The position numbers and the translations under genes were made by a program. A stretch of DNA of 6,348 nucleotides, from the NCBI GenBank assembly GCA_020848015.1, contig JADLBA010000100.1, positions 1 to 6,348 of the forward strand, in the 5' to 3' direction. The notes beneath the pieces were generated by a model. It was not told the origin of the DNA, made no database searches, and was given only the letters and a program-made list of their open reading frames with translations. This document shows, in pieces, positions 1-6,348 of the stretch (the stretch's first letter is position 1; each line of letters begins with the position of its first letter). Source of the DNA: Crocinitomicaceae bacterium (lineage in GTDB: Bacteria; Bacteroidota; Bacteroidia; Flavobacteriales_D; Sanyastnellaceae).

Positions 1-357
1 ACCGCAGTTTATGGGGTGGACGCTGTCTGCCTGATAAATGCGACACTCTATACTACCGCCACCGCCCCGGCTTTCCAAAATTATTATGTGGGCTATGCAG
101 GAGCCGGCATCATTGTCAATGGAGTGAATATTCCTACACAGCGGATATGGAATAGCCCCACTTCGTATCCGACCACATTGTACACTTATCCTGACAATAC
201 TTGTAATAGTAGTAATAATAATGTGACACGACTGAGTACCTCCTTTGACGTTGCCCCGAACCCAAACGTACTGCCGCAATGGCTGCCTGCCGGGACTACG
301 TTAAAGACACCGACCAATAAAGTGTTTGCGTCTGTGATTGAATTTGACGTTCAGTGA
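1..357 (+). CDS. C-terminal part of an unrecognised protein
   Basis: The reading frame is open from the first base of the window to a TGA at 355-357, so 118 residues of the C-terminal end are visible and the true start lies to the left. A GTG at 16 could be taken as a start, but the frame is open upstream of it, so I do not accept it. The visible part is rich in Thr, Asn, Pro, Tyr and Ala, with a run encoding SSNNN near the middle. It has no transmembrane segment and only two cysteines (codons at 28-30 and 202-204). It ends in EFDVQ, with no T9SS type A (PNP...G.Y.L) or type B (AFTPNNDG) tail. The composition fits an exported or beta-rich protein, but I do not recognise the family and assign no function. 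A strong hairpin follows 117 bases after the stop. Confidence 0.6.
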   Translation, partial: TAVYGVDAVCLINATLYTTATAPAFQNYYVGYAGAGIIVNGVNIPTQRIWNSPTSYPTTLYTYPDNTCNSSNNNVTRLSTSFDVAPNPNVLPQWLPAGTTLKTPTNKVFASVIEFDVQ

Positions 358-693
358 TGTGAATTGTCTGATGCGTCGCTGTTTTTGTTCTTTCTCACAC
401 TTTGATTGCCTTGTCGCCAATGGGATAAGCAGAGAGTACGCGAGTGTTAGAATGAACAGAATGAAAAACAATAAAAGCGCCTCTCCGTTGAGAGGCGCTT
501 TCAAAATCAGACCTTAACCAAAACCAATGAATCTAAGAATATAGACGACTTAATAACAGGCCGGCATTGCTATTATTGCTGGTACTTTTCCCAAAAAAGA
601 TTAAATCCAGATGATTTCTACCTATCGTGCAGGTGGTTCAGAAACTCAGGAATAGTTGAACTTACGTATGGTTCTTTTATACCGCTTTGAGAG
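358..693. other. Intergenic or decayed stretch with no intact gene
   Basis: No convincing intact gene is present. The stretch holds the perfect hairpin at 474-501. Two traces suggest decay of a secreted-protein gene. An ATG at 527 opens MNLRI and then hits TAG at 542-544. One frame over, positions 543-590 encode basic residues followed by a hydrophobic core (RR..NNRPALLLLLVLF) that resembles a signal peptide, before TGA at 612-614. The frame that later encodes the sorting tail is open from 475 to a TGA at 688-690 but has no ATG, GTG or TTG codon and reads like random sequence (Cys/Trp-rich). That this is the broken 5' part of the 694-966 remnant is inference only. Confidence 0.4.
474..501. 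terminator. Perfect 12-bp hairpin, probable intrinsic terminator
   Basis: AAAGCGCCTCTC (474-485) pairs without mismatch to GAGAGGCGCTTT (490-501) around a 4-base CGTT loop. Read on the + strand, the stem ends in TTT followed by CAAAAT, a short U-tract, and it could end the transcript of the gene stopping at 357. Read on the minus strand, the stem is followed by TTTTATTGTTTTTC, a better U-rich tail. The outer A/T pairs make it usable in both directions. Either use is inferred from structure. No minus-strand gene was found just to its right, apart from the tRNA about 575 bases away, which has its own hairpin. Confidence 0.75.
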
Positions 694-966
694 TTGAATG
701 CCCCACACAAAATGTTACATATCGGAAAAAAAATGCGAATATGCCCTTGGCTGATTGGTATTTTTCCCAACCCGACAGAAGGATTGGTAAGTGTGGAAAT
801 AACTCAACCCATACCGGCTTATTATTCCATAATTGATATTGGAGGAAGAGTTGTTGAACGGAGTATATTTCCTTCAGCTATAAATACAGTTAATCTCAGT
901 CACATTCCGGCAGGAATTTATTTGTTGGAAACAGTCGGAAAAGCAAAGTGGATATTTGAAAAGTAA
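694..966 (+). pseudogene. Orphan T9SS type A sorting domain (gene remnant)
   Basis: About 70 residues before the TAA at 964-966 match the Por_Secre_tail / T9SS type A sorting domain. There is a PNP turn at 766-774 followed by TEGLVSVEI, then IIDIGGRVV, a polar strand, NTVNLSHIPAGIYLLE, and a short basic end (WIFEK). This is the order and spacing of the family's C-terminal beta-sandwich, which directs export through the T9SS and attachment at the surface. The C-terminal end looks complete. Everything a cargo protein needs before it is missing: the longest frame starts at TTG 694 right after an in-frame TGA at 688-690, with in-frame ATGs at 712 and 733, and the 20 or so residues before the domain are not a signal peptide. 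I therefore read it as the 3' remnant of a decayed secreted-protein gene. A sequencing frameshift upstream, or a small real gene with a mis-set start, are alternatives. Confidence 0.6.
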
Positions 967-977
967 AAGATATCTGC

Positions 978-1010
978 CAGTTGAGATAATCGTATTCGAC
1001 CCGATGACCT
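978..1010 (-). repeat. Degenerate second copy of the tRNA-Ala 3' end
   Basis: Positions 978-1010 match 1073-1105 (the 3' end of the tRNA-Ala gene and three bases beyond it) at 30 of 33 positions, in direct orientation and offset by 95 bases. Mismatches are at 982, 993 and 1000. Read on the minus strand, this copy has the variable-region AGGTC, a T-arm and the acceptor 3' strand. The T-loop starts with G instead of the conserved T, the 53-61 stem pair is broken (G-A), and the last acceptor base is changed. Further out (1014-1020) there is an anticodon-loop-like CTCACAG, but no matching 5' acceptor strand. It is a tRNA relic and not a working gene. It could come from a decayed tandem tRNA gene or from an old integration event at the tRNA 3' end. 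Confidence 0.65.
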
Positions 1011-1024
1011 TCCCGCTGTGAGAA

Positions 1025-1047
1025 AAGCTCTATTTCGAGCAGAGCTT
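1025..1047 (-). terminator. Hairpin terminator after tRNA-Ala
   Basis: On the minus strand, AAGCTCT and AGAGCTT form a perfect 7-bp stem around a 9-base loop and run into TTTTCTC. It lies 28 bases downstream of the tRNA 3' end, where an intrinsic terminator for the tRNA transcript would be expected. The U-tract is short (four T, two of them in the stem), so the call is moderate. The same bases include GCTC and GAGC, which could also be read as the D-stem of a decayed second tRNA (see the repeat at 978-1010). Confidence 0.5.
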
Positions 1048-1075
1048 GCTGAAGAAGAAATTAAATCTTATACAG

Positions 1076-1149
<74 letters not shown>

Positions 1150-1162
1150 AAAATTGAGGGGG

Positions 1163-1192
1163 CAAATATAACAGCATATTTTTATCGGGCAA
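1163..1192 (-). promoter_or_regulatory. Bacteroidota-type promoter of tRNA-Ala
   Basis: On the minus strand, TTG (1192-1190) is followed by 19 bases and then TATATTTG (1170-1163). This fits the -33 TTG / -7 TAnnTTTG consensus recognised by the primary sigma factor of Bacteroidota. The -7 box ends 13 bases before the tRNA 5' end, so transcription would start a few bases upstream of the mature tRNA, leaving a very short leader for RNase P to remove. Confidence 0.8.
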
Positions 1193-1399
1193 GCCTTTGT
1201 TCTCTATGCAAAATGCCCGTTGCACAGGTATTTTCGGAGAGGAAGGAAAAACATATCGCACAAAATTGTGAAATAAGTGAAAATTAACCTTACTTGTAAC
1301 CAGTCTATTAAAGAAAAATAGCATATTTATTCTGGAATTGGGGTCGGAAATGCAACCCTGATTATATAAATTGCGATCTTATATAGACTGCTTGGGAAA

Positions 1400-1428
1400 T
1401 TTGGGTTTTGATCCCTGTGATGTTTTTG
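1400..1428 (+). promoter_or_regulatory. Weak candidate promoter for the large surface protein gene
   Basis: TTTG (1400-1403) is followed by 17 bases and TGTTTTTG (1421-1428), which resembles the TAnnTTTG box with one mismatch at the second base. The spacer is a little short. If real, the transcript would begin only a few bases before the ATG at 1439, giving an almost leaderless mRNA. No Shine-Dalgarno sequence is visible before the ATG, as is common in this phylum. Similar T-rich boxes occur by chance, so this is a weak call. Confidence 0.22.
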
Positions 1429-1438
1429 TAACTCTTGA

Positions 1439-1507
1439 ATGAAGCCATTTACGACTACTCTGATTCTGGTACTGGTGTTGTTTTGGATATGCATTGACAC
1501 CTTTGGC
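1439..1507 (+). other. Signal peptide of the large surface protein
   Basis: Residues 1-23 have a lysine at position 2, a hydrophobic core (LILVLVLFWICI) and a small residue before the predicted cut (TFG, then QQ). This is a Sec signal peptidase I type signal. The cysteine at 18 sits inside the hydrophobic core and lacks a lipobox context, so a lipoprotein is unlikely. Confidence 0.85.
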
Positions 1508-4500
1508 CAGCAGGAACCGTCAGCTTGCCCGAATGCCGACTTTGAGTCGGGTTCTCTCAGTGGGTGGACGGGTTCTACAGGGTATTGCTGCGCTATCAAT
1601 ACGCCTTACCAAGGTATAGTTTCAGGTCAACATACTATCATGAGTGGATCCGGCACAGATCCGTATGCATGTATTCCCATAACGGTGGTAGCTCCGGGGA
1701 GTAATTTTTCCGTAAGGCTTGGCAATTCAGGAACCGGCTCGCAGGCTGAGCGACTCCGGTATATTTTTGATGTGACTCCGGAATCAACCCTTATCATTTA
1801 TAAGTATGCAGTAGTACTTGAAGACCCGGGACACGATACTTACTCCCAACCGCGTTTTGAAGCACAGGTACTCGATCCTGCCGGTGTGCCCATTCCCTGT
1901 ACTTTTTACCAGGTTTCTTCCAGCGCCAATATACCCGGCTTTCAGAATTGCGGAAGCATTGTCTGTAAGGACTGGACAACTGTCGGCATTGATGTCTCAG
2001 CTTATCTTGGACAATCAGTGACACTCGATATAGCCACCGGTGACTGTGCTTACGGCGGCCACTATGGTTATGCTTATGTAGATGCCTCTTGTGGGCCTCT
2101 GGAGATAGATGCACGTTATTGCGTGAGCAATGGGGTGTCTTTTTTATCTGCTCCCGAAGGTTTTTCCTATTTGTGGAGCAATGGTGCTACTACACAGACT
2201 ACCACCGTCACCAATGCCCAAGACGGTCAGATTGTTACCTGTACCCTTACTTCCGTTACCGGTTGCCAGGCGACATTGAGCACTGTTCTCGCACCGTCCA
2301 GCACTACTGCACTTTTTGACCCGATAAAAACCTGTACCGGTTTGACTGAACTAGCCAATTCATCAGTAATTCAGAATGGTATCATTGAGTCGTCACACTG
2401 GATTTCCAGCGATGGATTTGTAAGTGATTCGCTTGATTTTTTTCATCAGTATGCGCAACCGGGGATATATGATATTCGCCTCATTGTGAAATCTGATGCA
2501 CAATGTGTAGATACAATTGATCACCAGATTGAGGTGTATTATTCACCGGTTGCTGACTTTAATACTACCAATCGCTGCTTCGACGGTCTTCCTGAGCTGT
2601 TTACCGCGAACTCCACTATTCCCGATAATTCGCCGTTTACTAATTACTGGCACATTGATACTCTTGGTATCAATGCACCCGGAAATACTTTTACCTATAA
2701 TTTTTTACAGCCCGATACTTTTACCGTTGAACTGTTAGTCGTTGCAGATAATAGTTGCCGTGATTCATTAAAAACAGACCTTATCCTGTATCCAACGCCT
2801 GTGGCAGATTTTTCTTTTGTAGAGGTTTGCGAGGGTCTTCCGGTGGTTTTTACTGACCTCTCAACTTTTGCCACGACTACGCCGGTATATAACTGGCAAG
2901 TACCGTCTCAAGGACTTTCTTCCGCTGAAGCTTCGCCCTCACTACAGTTTACTACCGCCGGAAATTCTCCGGTAACGCTTGCGATTACGGATAATTTTGG
3001 CACTGTCTCTTGTAGCCACGACGTGACAAAAAATGTTTTCCTTCACGCGATACCGGATATTGGGTGGACGGGCGATACAACGTTGTGCAAGGGGACTGAT
3101 CTGCTCATTGACAATACGACCATCCTATCAACCGAAGAGGACATCGCTTACCAATGGTCATATAATGGAGTGAATATTTCTCAGTCAACAGATCTGAATT
3201 ACCTGCCGCAAGATACAGGTCATTACACCGTGCATCTTGCTGCACAGACACCTTTTGGCTGCTTTGCCGAAACCTCGTTTCTGAACTCCGTTTATCCTGT
3301 TCCGGTCATTGATTTTGGCCCACTCGATACTGCCTCATGCGTTCCAATGACCTACACTCCCTATATTGATGTCACAAATTATTTCGGCAGCATCTCACAG
3401 TACACGTGGAGTTTTGGCGATGGTCAATCTGCTTTGGTGAGCAATCCCTCCTATGTTTACGAGATTGCTGACACATACAACATTAGTATTTATGTAAGTG
3501 CTGGTGATAACCTCCAGCAATGTGTGGGCACCAGCGAAACAGAACTCTTTCTGCATTCCGTTCCTCAGATTGACTGGAGCGGGGATACTACCCAGTGTTT
3601 CGGAACGCCGATTGAGATTACCAATCTCACATCGCTTTCAAATGACGAGAACATAACTTATACATGGTATTTTGATGGTAGTCCGGTGACCAATGCCATT
3701 GATCTGATACTTCCGGTAGGAGAAACCGGCCAATATATCGTGGAACTGACTGCTGTAACTGACTTTGGTTGTTCTGATGACACTTCATTTTTCGATATCG
3801 TTTACCCGATCCCTGAAATTGAATTTGGTCCGCTCGATACCGCTGCCTGCGTACCTATGGTATATGCACCGCATATTGAAGTAACGAATTATTTTGGAGA
3901 TATATCGCACTACGAATGGAATTTTGACAATGGGGAAACTTCGGAAATAAGTAATCCTTCCATCATTTATGATATAGCAGACGAGTATAATATTGTAATT
4001 GCCGTAACCGCTGGGGATGATTTGCAACAATGCACGGGAACCTCTTCCACCATAGCTTTTATGCATTCGGTCCCGCAGATTGATTGGGCAGGGGATACGA
4101 CATTGTGTTTTGGAAATCTACTCACGATCACTAACCTCACTTCACTATCCAATGACGAGCATATTTCTTATGAATGGTTATATGACAGCGTTTCAGTTTT
4201 GCAGGATACTCATTTGAACTATCTGCCGGCAGATACCGGACAATTCTTAGTAGAGCTTACTGCAATTACCGACTTTGGGTGTTCTGATGATACATCTTTT
4301 ACAGTACTGGTTTATCCAGTGCCGACGGTAGAGTTGTTACCCGCTGACACCGCAGCCTGTGTACCATTGCTGTATGAGCCTTCGCTCTCTGTAGGAAATT
4401 ATTGGGGAGCAATTTCGCAGTACCAATGGAATTTTGGCAACGGTGAATTCTCCGGTGAAGATTTTCCTGCTACTGTATTTGACAGTGCCGGATTTTATAC

Positions 4501-5125
4501 TGTCTATGCGACGGTTACGGCTGGGAATACATTGCAACAATGCACGGGAAATGTGCATGGAAATGTTATTGCATGGCCACTACCTGTTAGCGATTTCTCC
4601 TGGCAACCCGGATTGGTACTGGAGACAGACCCCTCTGTTCAGTTTACTGAGATGGCCGAAGGAGAAGTCGTTTACAACTGGTCAATCGCAGGTCTTCAGT
4701 TCAGCAGTGAAGCAAATCCTTTCCATACGTTTCCTTATTACAAACCGGTGCTTTATCAGGTGTGCCTAGAGGTTGCCACCATTCATGGCTGTCTCGACAG
4801 TATCTGTTATCCGCTCAAAGTGAGCGATCTGATGCAACTGCACGTGCCGAATGCTTTTACACCGAACAATGACGGACTGAACGATGTGTTTATTCCTGTA
4901 ATTGATAATGTGCATCTTCTTACTTCCTATAGATTCTGTATTTTTAACCGATGGGGAGTGATGATCTTCGAAACGGAAGATCCTGAAAAGCCCTGGACGG
5001 GCGATATGGTTTCCGGGGGCACAAACTATGCACCTGATGGGGCTTACACTTGGAGGCTTACTTATTCTTCTGAAAGAAATCAGGAGGTGAAAGAAGTGGT
5101 AGGGAAAGTAATATTGCTAAGGTGA
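1439..5125 (+). CDS. Secreted multidomain Ig/PKD-repeat protein with T9SS type B sorting domain
   Basis: This is a 1228-residue protein. The start is ATG at 1439: an in-frame TGA directly precedes it and a good signal peptide follows (residues 1-23, hydrophobic core LILVLVLFWICI, likely cleavage after TFG). Residues about 30-222 form an N-terminal domain opening with NADFESGSLSGW and closing with YGYAYVDASC, as in lectin- or CBM-like sandwiches at the front of many Bacteroidota surface proteins. Residues about 225-285 are Ig-like (YLWSNGATTQ). From about 288 to 1132 there is an array of Ig/PKD-like domains with linker prolines at 370, 454, 539, 622, 709, 792, 879, 962 and 1049. The PKD signature YTWSFGDG is at 655-662. 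The middle six domains make three exact 170-residue units. Residues 1134-1228 are the CHU_C-type sorting tail. The expected role is a stalk-like surface or released adhesin exported by the T9SS; the ligand is unknown and no catalytic motif was seen. No PorP/SprF partner gene, often adjacent to such genes, lies in the window. Confidence 0.93.
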   Translation: MKPFTTTLILVLVLFWICIDTFGQQEPSACPNADFESGSLSGWTGSTGYCCAINTPYQGIVSGQHTIMSGSGTDPYACIPITVVAPGSNFSVRLGNSGTGSQAERLRYIFDVTPESTLIIYKYAVVLEDPGHDTYSQPRFEAQVLDPAGVPIPCTFYQVSSSANIPGFQNCGSIVCKDWTTVGIDVSAYLGQSVTLDIATGDCAYGGHYGYAYVDASCGPLEIDARYCVSNGVSFLSAPEGFSYLWSNGATTQTTTVTNAQDGQIVTCTLTSVTGCQATLSTVLAPSSTTALFDPIKTCTGLTELANSSVIQNGIIESSHWISSDGFVSDSLDFFHQYAQPGIYDIRLIVKSDAQCVDTIDHQIEVYYSPVADFNTTNRCFDGLPELFTANSTIPDNSPFTNYWHIDTLGINAPGNTFTYNFLQPDTFTVELLVVADNSCRDSLKTDLILYPTPVADFSFVEVCEGLPVVFTDLSTFATTTPVYNWQVPSQGLSSAEASPSLQFTTAGNSPVTLAITDNFGTVSCSHDVTKNVFLHAIPDIGWTGDTTLCKGTDLLIDNTTILSTEEDIAYQWSYNGVNISQSTDLNYLPQDTGHYTVHLAAQTPFGCFAETSFLNSVYPVPVIDFGPLDTASCVPMTYTPYIDVTNYFGSISQYTWSFGDGQSALVSNPSYVYEIADTYNISIYVSAGDNLQQCVGTSETELFLHSVPQIDWSGDTTQCFGTPIEITNLTSLSNDENITYTWYFDGSPVTNAIDLILPVGETGQYIVELTAVTDFGCSDDTSFFDIVYPIPEIEFGPLDTAACVPMVYAPHIEVTNYFGDISHYEWNFDNGETSEISNPSIIYDIADEYNIVIAVTAGDDLQQCTGTSSTIAFMHSVPQIDWAGDTTLCFGNLLTITNLTSLSNDEHISYEWLYDSVSVLQDTHLNYLPADTGQFLVELTAITDFGCSDDTSFTVLVYPVPTVELLPADTAACVPLLYEPSLSVGNYWGAISQYQWNFGNGEFSGEDFPATVFDSAGFYTVYATVTAGNTLQQCTGNVHGNVIAWPLPVSDFSWQPGLVLETDPSVQFTEMAEGEVVYNWSIAGLQFSSEANPFHTFPYYKPVLYQVCLEVATIHGCLDSICYPLKVSDLMQLHVPNAFTPNNDGLNDVFIPVIDNVHLLTSYRFCIFNRWGVMIFETEDPEKPWTGDMVSGGTNYAPDGAYTWRLTYSSERNQEVKEVVGKVILLR
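3050..3559 (+). repeat. 170-residue tandem unit 1 (Ig-like A1 + PKD-like B1)
   Basis: This covers residues 538-707 of the large protein. The A half starts IPDIGWTGDTTLC and ends FGCFAETSF...YPVP. The B half starts VIDFGPLDTASCVPM and contains the best PKD signature in the array (WSFGDG, then SNPSYVYEIADTYNI). Cysteines are at 550 and 608 (A) and at 634 and 695 (B). It is exactly 510 bp, the same as the next two units, with no gap between units. Confidence 0.9.
3560..4069 (+). repeat. 170-residue tandem unit 2 (A2 + B2)
   Basis: This covers residues 708-877. Cysteines at 720, 778, 804 and 865 sit exactly 170 residues after those of unit 1. Counted by eye without gaps, A2 is closer to A3 (about 51 of 83 identical) than to A1 (about 38 of 83), while B2 is closer to B1 (about 56 of 87) than to B3 (about 40 of 87). 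The PKD signature has become WNFDNG. Confidence 0.9.
4070..4579 (+). repeat. 170-residue tandem unit 3 (A3 + B3)
   Basis: This covers residues 878-1047, with cysteines at 890, 948, 974 and 1035, again in 170-residue register. Its B half is the most diverged (WNFGNG in place of WSFGDG, and VGNYWG in place of VTNYFG). A 19-base stretch at 4532-4550 is identical to 4022-4040 in unit 2, exactly 510 bases apart, and encodes LQQCTG. Confidence 0.9.
4838..5122 (+). other. T9SS type B (CHU_C / gliding-motility-associated) sorting domain
   Basis: This covers residues 1134-1228 of the large protein. It opens with VPNAFTPNNDGLNDVF, continues with FCIFNRWG and a WTG motif, then PDGAYTWRLTY, and ends VVGKVILLR. 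These are the hallmark blocks, in the right order and at the usual length of about 95 residues, of the type B sorting domain that targets proteins to the T9SS. It differs in kind from the type A tail at 694-966. Confidence 0.95.
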
Positions 5126-5160
5126 CGAAAATATTGAAATGTGGAGGAGAGAGCGATTGA

Positions 5161-6348
5161 CTAAATTCTTTTCAGGATAGTAAACCCCTCCTTTTTATAC
5201 AATACCATCCATTCTTTTGAAGTTTCAAGTGCCTTTACCGTGTGATTAAAGAGGAGGCTGTCCACAGGATAGGGAGATTCTTTTTCCGAATAAATGATAT
5301 ACTCTGCATTTTTTATTACTGGGAACTGGTATATTTTTTCTCTGTATGCCAAATGAGGTAAAAATGGGGATTGAGCGCTAACAATAGCGCTATCCGGTAT
5401 TTTTTCAAGTTGTGCATATATCGCACTTACATTGTACTCTCGCCGATAATGATCTGTTTTGTAAATTCTAATCCTCGATTTATCCGTAAAGAGAACCGTA
5501 TGATCCATACTTCTGATCGTTACTGCAAGGGAGAAGATGACAATAATTATTGCAAAGGTTTTTATTGTCGCTAAGGAGAGAGATTTCTTTTGTCGTATTT
5601 CACCCAGAACAGTGAATATTCCCAATGTCATCACTGGAGCAAATTCTATACTGTATTGACCGCCGATTCCCCATATCCAATAATTATCGTGAAACATTTT
5701 TTGAAAAAAAATGGGAATCAGCATGAACAGGTAGCCGGGTCTCAAGGTCAATAGTGGCAGACCGGAAATGAGAAGAAAAGTGTAAAGTTCGGTCTTTACA
5801 TAGTTACCATATAGACTTCCTGTGTGGTTTGTAAAAAGTATTTCCAATGCATCCACTGGATGTTTAAAAAGAAATATTACTGCTTCCGCCATCGTATTGC
5901 CAAGTGCGGAATAGTGAAAGTGAGGATATGTGCCGCTGTTGGATAACATTGGCATTATGACAGAAGTAATTCCCCAGAAGTACAAAGCAGAAACTCCTGT
6001 GCAGATCAACAGATAGTTTCGTAAATAGTATATTTTTCTGTATTCGAATGCTAAGCCAAGACAAATAAATGCAACCCAAAGTGAAATATTTTCCTTTGAT
6101 ATTAAGAGAAGGAAGAGGAGAAATGAAGACATCATGTGGCGTCTTTTTCTGATGAAAAAAAAGAACCATGGCACCAGCGTGGCGGCAATAACATTACTGT
6201 GGTAATCAAAAGAAACAGCAGAAAATATTCCAAAAAACAGACAGAAATAAATAACTGCATACATCGCCAGTTCACGGGTATTTTCAGAGGATAAAAAGTA
6301 CTTGTATGTACCCCATCCACCCAACAGGATAAACAATACCTGCACAAT
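5161..6348 (-). CDS. DUF2079-like polytopic membrane protein, N-terminus outside the window
   Basis: The minus-strand frame runs from the right edge of the window to a TAG at 5163-5161, giving 395 visible residues. A GTG at 6345 is not accepted as the start because the frame is open upstream and the first visible residues are already inside a hydrophobic segment. About eight to ten hydrophobic segments fill visible residues 1-285, and a soluble domain of about 110 residues follows. The family call rests on FDYH (visible residues 47-50) followed by a membrane segment and ISKENISLW (83-91), and on the C-terminal pattern QLEKIPDSAIVSAQSPFLPH then LAYREKIYQFP. These resemble DUF2079 proteins, membrane proteins related to the GT-C glycosyltransferase fold, whose substrate is not established. 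Family members are usually somewhat longer, so roughly 80-150 residues are probably missing. The gene converges on the large surface-protein gene with 35 bases between stops and no clear terminator there. Confidence 0.75.
   Translation of the reverse strand: MVQVLFILLGGWGTYKYFLSSENTRELAMYAVIYFCLFFGIFSAVSFDYHSNVIAATLVPWFFFFIRKRRHMMSSFLLFLLLISKENISLWVAFICLGLAFEYRKIYYLRNYLLICTGVSALYFWGITSVIMPMLSNSGTYPHFHYSALGNTMAEAVIFLFKHPVDALEILFTNHTGSLYGNYVKTELYTFLLISGLPLLTLRPGYLFMLIPIFFQKMFHDNYWIWGIGGQYSIEFAPVMTLGIFTVLGEIRQKKSLSLATIKTFAIIIVIFSLAVTIRSMDHTVLFTDKSRIRIYKTDHYRREYNVSAIYAQLEKIPDSAIVSAQSPFLPHLAYREKIYQFPVIKNAEYIIYSEKESPYPVDSLLFNHTVKALETSKEWMVLYKKEGFTILKRI

Noticed and set aside
301..504. Minus-strand frame encoding a short hydrophobic peptide
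   Set aside because: Its TTG start lies inside the 474-501 hairpin, it overlaps the end of the left gene, and the hydrophobicity comes from A-rich + strand sequence. There is no ribosome-binding or promoter support.
978..1062. A functional second tRNA (anticodon CAC, Val-like)
   Set aside because: The T-loop lacks its first conserved T, the 53-61 pair is broken, the anticodon stem does not pair, and no 5' acceptor strand matches.
1327..1599. Minus-strand frame over the start of the large gene
   Set aside because: It is antisense to the signal peptide and promoter region of a well-supported gene, with no recognisable protein features.
5126..5160. Terminator between the convergent genes
   Set aside because: Only 35 bases are available and I see no stem-loop with a T-tract in either direction.

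Overview
The window looks like chromosomal DNA from a member of the Bacteroidota. Three things point there. There are two classes of type IX secretion (T9SS) C-terminal sorting domain: a type A tail at about 757-963 and a type B (gliding-motility-associated, CHU_C-like) tail at 4838-5122. A textbook Bacteroidota promoter (TTG, 19-nt spacer, TATATTTG) sits in front of a tRNA gene. The large secreted-protein gene has no Shine-Dalgarno sequence before its start. The genus cannot be told from the sequence.

Layout, left to right: (1) 1-357, the C-terminal end of an unrecognised + strand protein. (2) 358-693, non-coding or decayed DNA holding a perfect 12-bp hairpin at 474-501. (3) 694-966, a T9SS type A sorting tail without a signal peptide or cargo domain, best read as a gene remnant. 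(4) 978-1192, a minus-strand tRNA module: promoter, tRNA-Ala(GGC), a hairpin terminator, and a degenerate second copy of the tRNA 3' end. (5) 1439-5125, one large + strand gene for a 1228-residue secreted multidomain adhesin-like protein. (6) 5161-6348, a convergent minus-strand DUF2079-type integral membrane protein, cut by the window's right edge.

The large protein dominates the window. It has a signal peptide, an N-terminal sandwich-like domain, an Ig-like domain, and then an array of Ig/PKD-like beads of about 85 residues ending in the type B sorting tail. The middle of the array is three tandem units of exactly 170 residues (510 bp each). Each unit is an Ig-like half (A) plus a PKD-like half (B), and each half carries a conserved cysteine pair. 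Half-by-half comparison suggests the latest duplication ran in B-A register, offset by half a unit from the A-B register that reads most naturally.

No operon or multi-gene defence or metabolic system is visible. The genes look independent: a secreted surface protein, an unrelated membrane protein running towards it, and a tRNA locus next to gene debris. No complete mobile element, CRISPR array or integrase was seen. The less ordinary observations are the repeat architecture and its register, the duplicated tRNA 3' end, and the orphan sorting tail.
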